Of a stretch of 64,000 nucleotides of DNA, positions 31,754 through 41,256 are shown piece by piece. The stretch lies in NCBI GenBank assembly GCA_947306365.1, contig CAMZGD010000007.1:1-64000 (forward strand), read 5' to 3'. Source of the DNA: an uncultured Bacteroidales bacterium. GTDB lineage: Bacteria; Bacteroidota; Bacteroidia; Bacteroidales; UBA932. Position numbers and translations under genes: made by a program. The notes beneath the pieces are model-generated. The model worked only from the letters and a program-made list of their open reading frames with translations. It ran no database searches and had not been told where the DNA came from. The stretch's first letter is position 1, and each line of letters begins with the position of its first letter.

Positions 31754-33268
31754 GATGCCGTCGAGGGCGCTCGACACGATGCCGCCCGCATAGCCGGCTC
31801 CCTCGCCGCACGGATACAGGCCTTCGAGGCCTATGGCACACATCGTCTCCGGATCGCGCGGAATGCGCACCGGGGACGATGTCCTTGATTCCGTCCCCAG
31901 CACCAGCGCATCGTTGGTATAGTACCCGTGCATCTTCCGGTCGAACGCAGCCAACGCCACGCGCAGGCGTTCAAAGACGGCGGCGGGCAGCAGGTCGGAC
32001 AACGGCGCGTCGACCACGCCGGGCTGGTAGGAACTGCGCGGCAGCCCCTGCGAAGGTTTCCTGCGGCAGAAATCCACAAGCCGCTGCGCCGGCGCCCGGA
32101 GCGAGCCGGAAAACGCGAACATGTCCTGCTCCACCTTCCGCTGGAATTCCAGCAGGGAAAAGACGCCGTACCGGTCGAAGTCCGGCACGTCGCCGGGATT
32201 GACGGCACAGACGATGCCCGCATTGGCCCAGGGCGAATTACGCAGGGAGTTCGACATGCCGTTGAGCACCACCTCGCCCGGCGCCGTGACCGAAGGGACC
32301 AGGATGCCGCCCGGACACATGCAGAACGAGAAGACGCCGCGCCCGTCCACCTGCTCCACGAGCGCATATTCCGCCGCGGGCATTCCCAGTTGGAACCGGC
32401 CGTGATACTGGATCCGGTTGATGAGCGACTGGGGATGCTCCACGCGTACACCCAGCGCGAACCCCTTGGCCTCCAGCGGCCAGCCCTGCGCGGCGAAATA
32501 CCGGTACAGGTCGCGGGACGAATGGCCCGTCGCAAGGATCACCTGCGGGGCCGCATACACGGAACCGCCTTCGCAAAGCACCTTCCACCCTTTGTGCAAC
32601 CCGTCGCTGACCGGCTCGAGACCGGTCACCTTCTCGCCGAAACGATATTCCCCGCCGTGCTGCACGATGCAGCAGCGGATCTGTTCCACGATGCGGGGCA
32701 GGGCGTCGCTGCCGATGTGCGGATGCGCATCCACCAGGATATGCGGGTCGGCGCCGAAAGCCACCAGCTGGTGCAGCACTTCGCGGATGTCGCCGCGCTT
32801 GCTGGACCGCGTGAAGAGCTTGCCGTCGGAAAAGGTACCGGCCCCGCCTTCGCCGAAACAGTAGTTCGATACGGTGCTGACGCGCTGTTCCCGGTTGAGC
32901 GCCGCCACGTCGGCTTTGCGGCCGTGGACGTCCTTTCCCTGTTCCAGGATGACGGGCCGGCGGCCCTCCATCAGCAGGCGAAGGGCGGCAAACATGCCGG
33001 CCGGGCCGCTGCCGACGATGATGACCGGCGCCGCGCCGCGGACATCGCGGTAGGCGGGCAGGACGAACGGCGGAATCGATTCGCCCGACGCGGCAGCCTG
33101 TACGCGGTAACGGTAGAGGATATCGCCGCGCGCATCGACCGAACGTCGCACGACGCGCACTTCCGCCACCCGTTCAGGCTTCACGCCGAGGGCACGGCCC
33201 GCCGCCTGCCGGAGTTCGGCCTCGGAGGGTTCGTGCTGAATCGGGAAAGCGATCTCGAATTCTTTCAT
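31727..33268 (-). CDS. FAD-dependent dehydrogenase (COG2509 type)
   Basis: 513 residues, soluble. A small N-terminal domain (EFEIAFPIQHEPSEAELRQA to RYRVQA) precedes the Rossmann FAD site VIIVGSGPAGMFAAL (82-96). FGEGGAGTFSDGKLFTRS and DAHPHIGSDALPRIV are family hallmarks, and the C-terminus has GLYPCGEGAGYAGGI. Substrate and reaction are unknown for this widespread family. ATG 33268 gives the full N-domain. It lies 11 bases after the tsaD stop, so the two are probably co-transcribed. Confidence 0.88.
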   Translation of the reverse strand: MKEFEIAFPIQHEPSEAELRQAAGRALGVKPERVAEVRVVRRSVDARGDILYRYRVQAAASGESIPPFVLPAYRDVRGAAPVIIVGSGPAGMFAALRLLMEGRRPVILEQGKDVHGRKADVAALNREQRVSTVSNYCFGEGGAGTFSDGKLFTRSSKRGDIREVLHQLVAFGADPHILVDAHPHIGSDALPRIVEQIRCCIVQHGGEYRFGEKVTGLEPVSDGLHKGWKVLCEGGSVYAAPQVILATGHSSRDLYRYFAAQGWPLEAKGFALGVRVEHPQSLINRIQYHGRFQLGMPAAEYALVEQVDGRGVFSFCMCPGGILVPSVTAPGEVVLNGMSNSLRNSPWANAGIVCAVNPGDVPDFDRYGVFSLLEFQRKVEQDMFAFSGSLRAPAQRLVDFCRRKPSQGLPRSSYQPGVVDAPLSDLLPAAVFERLRVALAAFDRKMHGYYTNDALVLGTESRTSSPVRIPRDPETMCAIGLEGLYPCGEGAGYAGGIVSSALDGILVAAAAAR

Positions 33269-33279
33269 CGCAGGGAAGT

Positions 33280-34308
33280 TCAGTCACCGTATTCTGCGGC
33301 GCGGGAGAGCGGCGCGACATCGAGCGGCGCAAACTGTCCGGCCTGATACTTATAGTAGCCGGTGATGGCGATCATCGCGGCATTGTCGGTCGTGAACCGA
33401 AGTTCGGGGAGGAACGTGGTCCAGCCGCGCCGGCGTCCCTCCGCCACGATGCGGTCGCGCAGGCCGCTGTTGGCCGACACGCCGCCGGCGATCGCCACCT
33501 GGCGGATGCCGGTCTGCTTCGCGGCGAGCACCAGCTTCTTCAGCAGGATGTCGATCAGGTCTTTCTGGAACGAGGCGCAGAGGTCGGCCTTGTTCTGTTC
33601 GAGGAAGCCGGGATCCTCCGCGATGCGGTCGCGCAGGAAATAGAGCAACGAGGTCTTGATGCCGCTGAAACTGTAGTCCAGGCCGGGGATATTGGGTTTG
33701 GCAAAGCGGAACCGCTTTTCGTCCCCTTCTTTGGCGAGCCGGTCCACGACCGGGCCGCCGGGATAGCCGAGGCCCATCAGCTTGGCGCACTTGTCGAACG
33801 CCTCGCCCACTGCGTCGTCGATGGTGTGGCCGAGGATTTCGAAATGAAGCGGATCGTCAACCCGGACGATCTGCGTATGGCCGCCCGACACGAGCAGGCA
33901 GAGGAAGGGAAAGTCGGGACAGCGGTTGTCTCGGCCTTCCACCCGCACAAAATGCGAGAGGATATGACCCTGCAGGTGGTTCACTTCGATCATCGGCTTG
34001 TCCGTCGCCACGGCCAGGCCCTTCGTGAATGATGTCCCCACAAGCAGCGAGCCCAGCAGGCCCGGGCCGCGCGTGAAGGCGATGGCATCCACGTCGGCGA
34101 GCGTCACGCCGGCCTGCCGCAACGCCTCCGAGACCACCGGCAGGATGTTCTGCTGATGGGCACGGGAGGCCAGTTCCGGGATTACGCCGCCATACTGCCG
34201 GTGCACCTCCTGCGAAGCCATCACGTTGGACAGGAGATACGTGTCGCGCAGCACGGCCGCCGAGGTGTCGTCGCAGGAAGACTCGATTCCGAGGATAATG
34301 ATCGCCAT
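33280..34308 (-). CDS. tsaD: tRNA threonylcarbamoyladenosine synthase subunit TsaD
   Basis: 342 residues. Transfers the threonylcarbamoyl group to A37 of ANN-reading tRNAs, with TsaB and TsaE. ASKHA fold motifs: ILGIESSCDDTS at the N-terminus, PELASRAHQ, GPGLLGSLLVG, the metal-binding histidines in NHLQGHILSH, LVSGGHTQ and GGVSANSGLR. ATG 34308 gives MAIIILGIESSCDD; a TTG upstream lies in the promoter. The related mtaB, which thiomethylates t6A, is encoded at 39806. Confidence 0.96.
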   Translation of the reverse strand: MAIIILGIESSCDDTSAAVLRDTYLLSNVMASQEVHRQYGGVIPELASRAHQQNILPVVSEALRQAGVTLADVDAIAFTRGPGLLGSLLVGTSFTKGLAVATDKPMIEVNHLQGHILSHFVRVEGRDNRCPDFPFLCLLVSGGHTQIVRVDDPLHFEILGHTIDDAVGEAFDKCAKLMGLGYPGGPVVDRLAKEGDEKRFRFAKPNIPGLDYSFSGIKTSLLYFLRDRIAEDPGFLEQNKADLCASFQKDLIDILLKKLVLAAKQTGIRQVAIAGGVSANSGLRDRIVAEGRRRGWTTFLPELRFTTDNAAMIAITGYYKYQAGQFAPLDVAPLSRAAEYGD

Positions 34309-34323
34309 AGCCTGTATTTTGCG

Positions 34324-34331
34324 CAAAAGTA
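34324..34331 (-). promoter_or_regulatory. -7 promoter element TACTTTTG for tsaD
   Basis: An exact TAnnTTTG match on the minus strand, 15 bases before ATG 34308, in the 59-bp divergent gap with tamB. Confidence 0.55.
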
Positions 34332-34343
34332 GCAATAATTTCC

Positions 34344-34351
34344 TATATTTG
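34344..34351 (+). promoter_or_regulatory. -7 promoter element TATATTTG for tamB, with TTTG upstream
   Basis: An exact TAnnTTTG, 16 bases before the tamB ATG. A TTTTG at 34317-34321 lies 22 bases upstream, near the expected -33 position. Confidence 0.6.
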
Positions 34352-34367
34352 TAAGTTTAACGCCTGT

Positions 34368-37300
34368 ATGAAGAACTGGAAGAAGATAGTCCGCATCCTG
34401 GTGCTGGCGCTCGTCCTGATCCCGACGGCCGCCTTCATCGCCGTGCAGATCCCGGCCGTCCAGACGGCCCTGGTCGGCAAGGTGTCGCGCAAGCTGTCGA
34501 AGGACCTCGACGGGGACATCCGCGTCGGCAAGGTGCTGCTCTCCTTCCCCAACAACCTGATCCTGGAAGACGTGACCGTCGTCCAGGGCGACAGCGACAC
34601 CCTCGCGCAGCTGGGCAAGGTGCTGGTCAGCGTGAAGGCGTCATCGATGGTCTTTTCGAAGGAGGCGCAGATCCGGCGCGTCAGCATCGAGAACGGACGC
34701 GTCGCGATCCGTCACATCAACGACAGCACCACCAACCTGCAGGCGCTGCTCGCCCCGCTGAAGGAGCGTTCCCGGGAATCGTCGTCCGGACTGCCCTGGG
34801 ACAACATCCAGGCCGGGCGGGTGACCCTCAAGCACATCGACTTCTCGACCGACAGCCTCCAGCTGCAGGACATCAACCTGTCGGCCCGCAACATCCGATA
34901 CGGCGACGACGGGGCCGCCGTCCGCATCGACAACCTCACCCTGCGCGAAACGCAGCGCGGCCTCGACCTCCAGGAACTCTCCGGCAACGTGACCCTCGAC
35001 AGCACGGGTGTCAACGTACGCGACCTCCGCTACGACGACGGCCATTCGAACCTGAAAGGCGACGTGGCGCTCGGTTTTTCCGATTTCAGCGATTTCTCGG
35101 ACTTCCTCAATCGGGTGTCAATCGACGCGGCGCTGCAGGATTCCTACTTCGACACGCAGACGCTCGGCGCCATCACGGGCGCCAGCATCCCGTCCGGCGG
35201 ATACTGGATCGACGGCCGCGTACAGGGCCCGGTCAACGACCTCCGGAGCGACCGGCTGCACGTGGAATCCGCCTCCCAGCAAACCGCCCTCGACCTGAAA
35301 TTCCACGTCAAGGGCCTGCCCGACATCGACAACGCCCGCATCAACGCCGAAATCCTGAACGGCACGACCACCACGGCCGACCTGGCCGACATCCTCTCCA
35401 CGCTGCAACCCGGCTTCAACAAGGCGAGCCTTTCAAAGTACGCGCCCGGCGAACGGATCTCCCTTACGGCGAAGGCCGACGGCACGCTCGCCAGCCTGAA
35501 AACCACGGGCAGCCTGACGGCCGGATCTATGGGAACGGCGGACATAGACGCCCTGGTGTCGCGCAGCCACGGAAACCTGCAGGTGGAGGGCAACGTCTCC
35601 ACCGAGTCGCTCCAGCTCGGCCGCCTGATCGGCAACGACGCGCTGGGATCGCTCACCGCCCGGACCGACCTCTCGTTCTCATCTTCGAAGGACGGCTTCT
35701 CTGCGGCGGTCAGCCCGCTCGACATCGAACGCTTCTCGTTCCGCGGCTACGACTATCACGGGCTTCGCGTCTCCGGCCGGATGCGCGACGGCATGCTCCA
35801 GGCCGACATTTCCAGCGACGACCCGAACCTGCAGCTCGTCGCCCACGGCGACATCGACCTGGGCGGGAAAGGACGCGACAGGCGCTACCGCATCGGCCTC
35901 GACCTGGGCCACGCCGACCTGGACGCACTCCATTTCGATCCGCGCGACAGTTCGTCGATCCGCCTGTCGCTCGATGCCGACCTCATCCAGACGCCGCAGG
36001 GCGCATTCCTCGGCCAGGCAGACATCCTGGGCCTGCAGGCGATGCTCGGCGACAATGTCTACGACATCGGCGACCTGGCGCTCACGTCGACCCTCGAAGA
36101 CGAACGCTACGGCATGACCCTCGAATCGTCCGTCGCCCGCGCCACCTACGAAGGGAACCTCTTCTTCGCCGATTTCGTGGACAGGGCCGTCCACCTGATC
36201 ATGGAAGACAACCTGCTGCACCTGTTCGACGGCAAGCACGTCAAGAAGGACGACGAGCCGCATCCGGAAGATTTCGGTTCGCTGCAGCTGCGCACGCTCG
36301 ACCTGCAGCCCCTGCTCGACTTCTTCACACCGGGCATCTACGTATCGCGGGAAACCAACATCGGCCTGAACCTCATCAACGACGAGATACAGGGCACGGT
36401 CTCATCGGAACTCTCCGCCGTGGGCAACAACATCCTGCGCAACCTGCAGGGACGGTTCTACACCGAAGGGGAACGGCTGCGCGCACGCTTCGACGCCGAC
36501 CGGCTCCAGGCCGGCAGCCTGACCGCGGAAAACGTGAACGTCGATGCCGTGGCCGACAGTTCGTTCATCGACCTGAAAGCCGCTTTCCGAAACGAGGACG
36601 GCTCGGGGAACCGCGCCGTCCTGCACACGCAGTTCTCTTTCCTCAACCCTGAATCCGACGGCTTCAGGCTGAAGGCCGACATCCTCCCGTCCACTGTGAC
36701 CGTGGCCGGGAACGAATGGGAAATCCTCCCCGCCACCCTGCGGTACCGCGACAAGACCCTGCAGATCGACAACTTCATGCTCTGCAACGGGGAACAGAGC
36801 ATGATGGCCGACGGCGTGGTCGGCGAACGCCTGACCGACACCGTCCGCGTCCGGCTCAACGATTTCGACCTGGGGCTGGCCAATTCGTTCCTGTCCAAGC
36901 CTTTCAACCTGCAGGGCCTGCTGACCGGAGAGGGAGAGGCTTTCGCCCTGCTGGGACCGGAGAAAGGCATTCTGCTCAATCTGCGCGGACAGCAGATCTC
37001 CGCCGTCGGGCACGACCTGGGCGACCTCAAGCTGCTGAGCCGTTGGGACGACGCGTCAAAGCAGTTCAAATTCCTGGTAGACAATACGTTCGAAGGCCGG
37101 CATCCCATCAGCGCAACCGCTTTCCTGCGGCCGTCCGACAAACAGGCGGGCCTCGATCTTGAACTGGACCGGCTGGCCGTCGGCATCATCGAGCCGATCC
37201 TGGCGGACCTGGTCTCCGGCGTCGACGGTTCCGTCTCCGGACACATCAAGGCCCGCGGACCGCTCGACAGGCTTTCCGTCGAAAGCGACAGCGCCCGTTT

Positions 37301-38801
37301 CAACAACCTCAAGTTCAAGTTGCTGTACACCCAGGTCGATTACCTGGCCGACGGACCGTTCACCGTGTCCGATTCGGGCGTCACGTTCGACGATATCACC
37401 ATCTACGACACGTACGGGCACCAGGGACGGCTCACGGGCGGCATCCCCTACGACCATTTCAAGGACATCCGGCTCAACGCCCGCATCGACATGAAGAATG
37501 TCCATGCGCTCAATACGACCAGCCGCGACAACGACTCCTTCTACGGGAAGGCGTTCGCCGACGGGACCGTACGGCTCTCCGGACCGCTCAACAAGATCCG
37601 GTTGAACCTGAACCTCACGCCCAAGCCGAACACCTCCATCCACATTCCCCTGGGCAGTTCAGCCAAGAAGACCCAGTCCCTGCTCACTTTCATCAACAAC
37701 GAGGAGAAACGGCCCGGCCTGTTCGACTCCCTCGTCACGGCCAGGCAGATGATCCGGGAAAAGAAGCATTCTTCCGGCTCCGAACTGAGCGTGAATTTCC
37801 GCCTCAATGCCACACCCGACGCCGAAATCCTCCTCGAAATCGACAAGAACACCGGCGATATCCTCAAGGCGCGCGGCAACGGGCAGATCGGCATCACGTC
37901 GGTAAACGGCAGCTTCGACATCAAGGGAGACTACCGCGTGGACAGCGGCAGCTACCATTTCGGCATGCTGGGCTTCACCGCGCGCGACTTCTCCATCAAT
38001 CCGGGCGGGACCATCGACTTCAACGGCGACGTGATGCAGACCGACCTCGACCTGACGGCCACCTACCATACCAAGGCGTCCATCAGTCCGCTGATCGCCG
38101 ACTCCACCGCCGTGAACACACGCCGCAACGTGGAATGCGGCATCGGCCTGACCGGCAAGCTCGCGAACCCCGAGATCAAGTTCAACATCGAGATCCCCGA
38201 CCTCGACCCCACGACCCTGAGCCGCGTCCTGAGCGCCCTCAACACCGAAGACAAGCGGATGAAGCAGGCGCTGGCGCTGCTGGTCTCGGGCGGCTTCGTC
38301 CCCGACGAGCAGTCGGGCATCGTCAACAGCACCACGCTGCTCTACTCCAATGCGTCGGAAATGATGGCCAACCAGCTCAACAACATCTTCCGGCAACTGG
38401 ACATCCCGATCGACCTGGGATTCAACTACCAGCCCACCGAAACCGGACGCGACATCTTCGACGTGGCCGTCTCCACGCAGCTGTTCAACAACCGCGTCAG
38501 CATCAACGGCAACATCGGCAACCGGCAGTACCTCTCGTCGAGCACCAGCGACATCGTCGGCGACCTCGACATCGAAATCAAGCTCAACCGGCAGGGACAG
38601 TGGCGTCTGACGCTGTTCTCCCACTCGGCCGACCAATACAGCAACTACCTCGACCAGAGCCAGCGGAACGGCGCCGGCATCGTGTACCAGGAAGACTTCA
38701 ACACGATCGGCGAACTCTGGCGGAAACTTTTCCATATCAAGCGCGATGAAAGGCAGCCTTTTCCTGATTCCAACCCCCCTCGGCGCCCACGCACCGAGTA
38801 G
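34368..38801 (+). CDS. tamB: translocation/assembly module TamB
   Basis: 1477 residues, anchored in the inner membrane by one N-terminal helix (about residues 5-30, IVRILVLALVLIPTAAFIAV). The rest is a very long repetitive beta structure of AsmA/TamB type that spans the periplasm; the C-terminal DUF490 domain is clear (about 1180-1460, ITSVNGSFDIKGDYRVDSG, GGTIDFNGDVMQTDLDL, LALLVSGGFVPDEQ, GFNYQPTETG). It is thought to move lipids or help outer-membrane protein assembly with TamA/TamL, encoded at 1833-4046. A short SDFSDFSDF repeat lies near residue 240. Its last 56 bases overlap the next gene. Confidence 0.93.
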   Translation: MKNWKKIVRILVLALVLIPTAAFIAVQIPAVQTALVGKVSRKLSKDLDGDIRVGKVLLSFPNNLILEDVTVVQGDSDTLAQLGKVLVSVKASSMVFSKEAQIRRVSIENGRVAIRHINDSTTNLQALLAPLKERSRESSSGLPWDNIQAGRVTLKHIDFSTDSLQLQDINLSARNIRYGDDGAAVRIDNLTLRETQRGLDLQELSGNVTLDSTGVNVRDLRYDDGHSNLKGDVALGFSDFSDFSDFLNRVSIDAALQDSYFDTQTLGAITGASIPSGGYWIDGRVQGPVNDLRSDRLHVESASQQTALDLKFHVKGLPDIDNARINAEILNGTTTTADLADILSTLQPGFNKASLSKYAPGERISLTAKADGTLASLKTTGSLTAGSMGTADIDALVSRSHGNLQVEGNVSTESLQLGRLIGNDALGSLTARTDLSFSSSKDGFSAAVSPLDIERFSFRGYDYHGLRVSGRMRDGMLQADISSDDPNLQLVAHGDIDLGGKGRDRRYRIGLDLGHADLDALHFDPRDSSSIRLSLDADLIQTPQGAFLGQADILGLQAMLGDNVYDIGDLALTSTLEDERYGMTLESSVARATYEGNLFFADFVDRAVHLIMEDNLLHLFDGKHVKKDDEPHPEDFGSLQLRTLDLQPLLDFFTPGIYVSRETNIGLNLINDEIQGTVSSELSAVGNNILRNLQGRFYTEGERLRARFDADRLQAGSLTAENVNVDAVADSSFIDLKAAFRNEDGSGNRAVLHTQFSFLNPESDGFRLKADILPSTVTVAGNEWEILPATLRYRDKTLQIDNFMLCNGEQSMMADGVVGERLTDTVRVRLNDFDLGLANSFLSKPFNLQGLLTGEGEAFALLGPEKGILLNLRGQQISAVGHDLGDLKLLSRWDDASKQFKFLVDNTFEGRHPISATAFLRPSDKQAGLDLELDRLAVGIIEPILADLVSGVDGSVSGHIKARGPLDRLSVESDSARFNNLKFKLLYTQVDYLADGPFTVSDSGVTFDDITIYDTYGHQGRLTGGIPYDHFKDIRLNARIDMKNVHALNTTSRDNDSFYGKAFADGTVRLSGPLNKIRLNLNLTPKPNTSIHIPLGSSAKKTQSLLTFINNEEKRPGLFDSLVTARQMIREKKHSSGSELSVNFRLNATPDAEILLEIDKNTGDILKARGNGQIGITSVNGSFDIKGDYRVDSGSYHFGMLGFTARDFSINPGGTIDFNGDVMQTDLDLTATYHTKASISPLIADSTAVNTRRNVECGIGLTGKLANPEIKFNIEIPDLDPTTLSRVLSALNTEDKRMKQALALLVSGGFVPDEQSGIVNSTTLLYSNASEMMANQLNNIFRQLDIPIDLGFNYQPTETGRDIFDVAVSTQLFNNRVSINGNIGNRQYLSSSTSDIVGDLDIEIKLNRQGQWRLTLFSHSADQYSNYLDQSQRNGAGIVYQEDFNTIGELWRKLFHIKRDERQPFPDSNPPRRPRTE

Positions 38802-39456
38802 CGTGCTTCCGGCTTCCGTCCTGGATCGGATCCCCACCATCCGGCGCTGGTTCGTGGAAGAACTGCGCACCGCGCGGCGCTTCCTTTCCGAAGCCGGGCT
38901 CAAGGGACAGATCGACAGTCTGGAACTGTTCGAACTCAACGAACACACGACGCCCGAACAGGTTGCCGCGTATGCCGCCCTGCTGGGCGAACAGGATGCG
39001 GGCCTGATTTCCGAAGCCGGACTTCCGGCGGTCGCCGACCCGGGCGCCCAGCTGGTGGCGCTGGCACACGAGAAAGGCGTGAACGTGGTTCCGATGGTCG
39101 GCCCATCCTCCCTGATGATGGCGCTGATGGCCTCGGGATTCAACGGGCAGTGCTTCGCCTTCGCGGGCTACCTGCCGGTCAAGGCGCCGGCCCGTCGCGA
39201 GGCGATCGTTGCGCTGGAACGGAACGCCGCCCGGCTGAACCAGTCGCAGCTGATCATCGAGACGCCCTACCGCAACGATGCGCTGCTGGCCGACCTGCTG
39301 GAGGCCTGCCGGCCTTCGACCCGGCTGTGCATCGCCGCCGACATCACCTGCCCGGACGAACTGATCCGTACGAAGACCGTCGCCGACTGGCGCCAAGAAG
39401 TACGGAAAGGGTTCTCGATCGGCAAGCGGCCCTGCGTCTTCGTCCTTTCCAATTGA
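38746..39456 (+). CDS. short RsmI-like SAM methyltransferase (tetrapyrrole methylase fold)
   Basis: 236 residues. Family of 16S rRNA (cytidine-2'-O) methyltransferases. Motifs: SLFLIPTPLG at the N-terminus, ISEAGLPAVADPGAQLV, MVGPSSLMMALMASGF, FAGYLPVK and QLIIETPYRN. It is shorter than RsmI (about 280) and lacks its C-terminal extension; the GNLGD part of the RsmI N-terminus is replaced by an unrelated stretch (GAHAPSSVLP). Bacteroidota often carry such a short paralogue. The ATG lies inside tamB in another frame; the overlap is 56 bases. Confidence 0.82.
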   Translation: MKGSLFLIPTPLGAHAPSSVLPASVLDRIPTIRRWFVEELRTARRFLSEAGLKGQIDSLELFELNEHTTPEQVAAYAALLGEQDAGLISEAGLPAVADPGAQLVALAHEKGVNVVPMVGPSSLMMALMASGFNGQCFAFAGYLPVKAPARREAIVALERNAARLNQSQLIIETPYRNDALLADLLEACRPSTRLCIAADITCPDELIRTKTVADWRQEVRKGFSIGKRPCVFVLSN

Positions 39457-39465
39457 TTATCCGAC

Positions 39466-39813
39466 ATGGTACGACTCAACAACATGCAGTTCTTCGGGCA
39501 TCACGGATGCCTCGACAGCGAACGGCGCGACGGCAACTGGTTCCGCGTCGATTTCGCGTACGATTACGATATGCGCAAGGCGGTCCGGACCGACGACCTG
39601 CAGGACGCCATCGACTACGGCGCCATCTACGGACTCATCCGGAACGAGATGGAAGAACCCGCCAACCTGCTGGAACACCTGGCCGGCCGGATGCTGGACC
39701 GCATCACCGACCGGTTCCCGCGCATCGAATACGCCGAACTGACCGTCACCAAATACAATCCGCCGCTCGACGGGAAAGTCGAAAGCACATCCGTCACCGT
39801 CGTCTATGAATAA
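39466..39813 (+). CDS. folB: dihydroneopterin aldolase
   Basis: 115 residues, full length. Cleaves dihydroneopterin in folate synthesis. Motifs: LNNMQFFGHHGCLDSERRDGN (start of the tunnel fold), DDLQDAIDYGAIYGLI, NLLEHLAGRMLD and the catalytic-Lys strand VTKYNPPL. It follows the methyltransferase by 9 bases and overlaps mtaB by 8. Confidence 0.93.
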   Translation: MVRLNNMQFFGHHGCLDSERRDGNWFRVDFAYDYDMRKAVRTDDLQDAIDYGAIYGLIRNEMEEPANLLEHLAGRMLDRITDRFPRIEYAELTVTKYNPPLDGKVESTSVTVVYE

Positions 39814-41095
39814 ACGCGTCGCTTTCATCACCCTGGGCTGCAAACTCAACTTTGCGGAGACATCCACCTACGCGCGGCAATTCTCCGCCGAAGGATGGGA
39901 GGAGGCCAGGCCCGGGGCGGATACGGACCTGGTGGTCATCAACACCTGCTCCGTCACCGAGCACGCCGACAAGAAATGCCGCAATCTCATCCGCCGGCTC
40001 CACAAATGCGCGCCGTCGGCCCGAATCGCCGTCACCGGCTGCTACGCGCAACTCAAGCCGCAGGAAATCCTCGCCATCGAGGGCGTCGACCTGGTAGTGG
40101 GCACCCAGCGGAAAGGCGACCTGGTTCCACTGGCACTGGCGCTGTTCGCACCAGCATCCGGCGAAAGCGTCCGCGGTCCGCAAGGGTATTCCTGCGACAT
40201 CGCCGCCGTAGAGACGTTCTTCCCCGCCTATGCTTCGGGCGAACGCACCCGCTCGTTCCTCAAGGTGCAGGACGGTTGCGACTACCACTGCGCCTACTGC
40301 ACCGTGCCGCTGGCCCGCGGCAAGAGCCGCAATCTTCCCATCGCACAGCTTGCGGCGCAGGCCCGGGAGATCGCTGCGCAGGGCATCGTCGAGGTGGTGC
40401 TGACCGGAGTCAACACGGGTGATTTCGGCAAGACCACCTGCGAGAGCTTCCTTTCGCTGCTACAGGCACTGGACGCCGTGCCTGGCATCGAGCGCTTCCG
40501 CATCTCTTCCATCGAACCGAACCTGCTGACAGAGGAAACCCTGCGCTGGATCGCCACGGGGACGAAGTTCCTGCCGCACTTCCACATCCCGATCCAGTCC
40601 GGCTGCGACCGGACGCTGCGAGAGATGCACCGTCGTTACACGACCGCGCAGTTCGAGGCCAAAATCGCACTGATCCGCGACATCCTGGAATCCCCGGAAG
40701 AACGCGGTACGCGCGTCTTCCTGGGCATCGACGTCATCGTGGGGTTCCCGGGCGAGACGGATGAAGATTTCGTGGAGACGTACCGGCTGCTCGAACGTGT
40801 CCGGCCGGCATTCCTGCACATCTTCCCCTATTCGCGCCGGGCCGGGACGCCGGCAGCGGAGCGGCCCGACCAGGTACGGGAATCCGTCAAGACGGAGCGT
40901 GCCGCCCGGCTGCAGGCGCTGTCCGCCCGGCTGCACACCGAATTCACGGCCGCCAACCGCGGACGACACGCCAGGGTCCTGTTCGAGAGCAAGATGAAGG
41001 GAGGAATGATGTTTGGCTACACGGAGAATTACCTTCGCGTAGAACGGCCGTACGACAATGATTTGATCGGTAAAATTGTTGATGTTGTTTTTTAA
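39806..41095 (+). CDS. mtaB: tRNA t6A37 methylthiotransferase MtaB
   Basis: 429 residues. Radical-SAM enzyme that adds a methylthio group to t6A37. The N-terminal UPF0004 domain has three cluster cysteines (LGCKLNFAE, INTCSVTEHADKKC, VTGCYAQLKP). The radical-SAM motif is DGCDYHCAYCTVPLARG. A TRAM-like C-terminus ends MFGYTENYLRVERPYDN. KLNFAE in place of the MiaB/RimO KN.VDSE is typical of MtaB. The substrate is made by the TsaD pathway (33280). A large palindrome begins on its stop codon. Confidence 0.93.
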   Translation: MNKRVAFITLGCKLNFAETSTYARQFSAEGWEEARPGADTDLVVINTCSVTEHADKKCRNLIRRLHKCAPSARIAVTGCYAQLKPQEILAIEGVDLVVGTQRKGDLVPLALALFAPASGESVRGPQGYSCDIAAVETFFPAYASGERTRSFLKVQDGCDYHCAYCTVPLARGKSRNLPIAQLAAQAREIAAQGIVEVVLTGVNTGDFGKTTCESFLSLLQALDAVPGIERFRISSIEPNLLTEETLRWIATGTKFLPHFHIPIQSGCDRTLREMHRRYTTAQFEAKIALIRDILESPEERGTRVFLGIDVIVGFPGETDEDFVETYRLLERVRPAFLHIFPYSRRAGTPAAERPDQVRESVKTERAARLQALSARLHTEFTAANRGRHARVLFESKMKGGMMFGYTENYLRVERPYDNDLIGKIVDVVF

Positions 41096-41241
41096 GTGTT
41101 TACCTTCAGTGTTCGGGTATATGTCTTTCAGACCGACGCTTCGCGTCTCCCTCCCAAGCCATGCTTGGGCCCCTCCCGCTATCAACCGCGGGTGGTTAGG
41201 GTCTTCAAGACATATACCACTCACACTTCCGGTAAACACTT
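41094..41241. repeat. long inverted repeat with three internal hairpins
   Basis: Outer arms share AAGTGTTTACC (41094-41104 and inverted 41231-41241) and GTATATGTCTT (41117-41127 and inverted 41207-41217), with mismatches between. Inside lie three hairpins: GACGC/GCGTC (41135-41147), CCCAAGC/GCTTGGG (41153-41169) and CCCGC/GCGGG (41175-41192). The whole can fold as a branched, cloverleaf-like structure. It fills the gap between mtaB and the next gene and overlaps the mtaB stop. It could be a mobile palindromic repeat or an mRNA structure. Confidence 0.75.
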
Positions 41242-41256
41242 CTGCTAGATATACCG

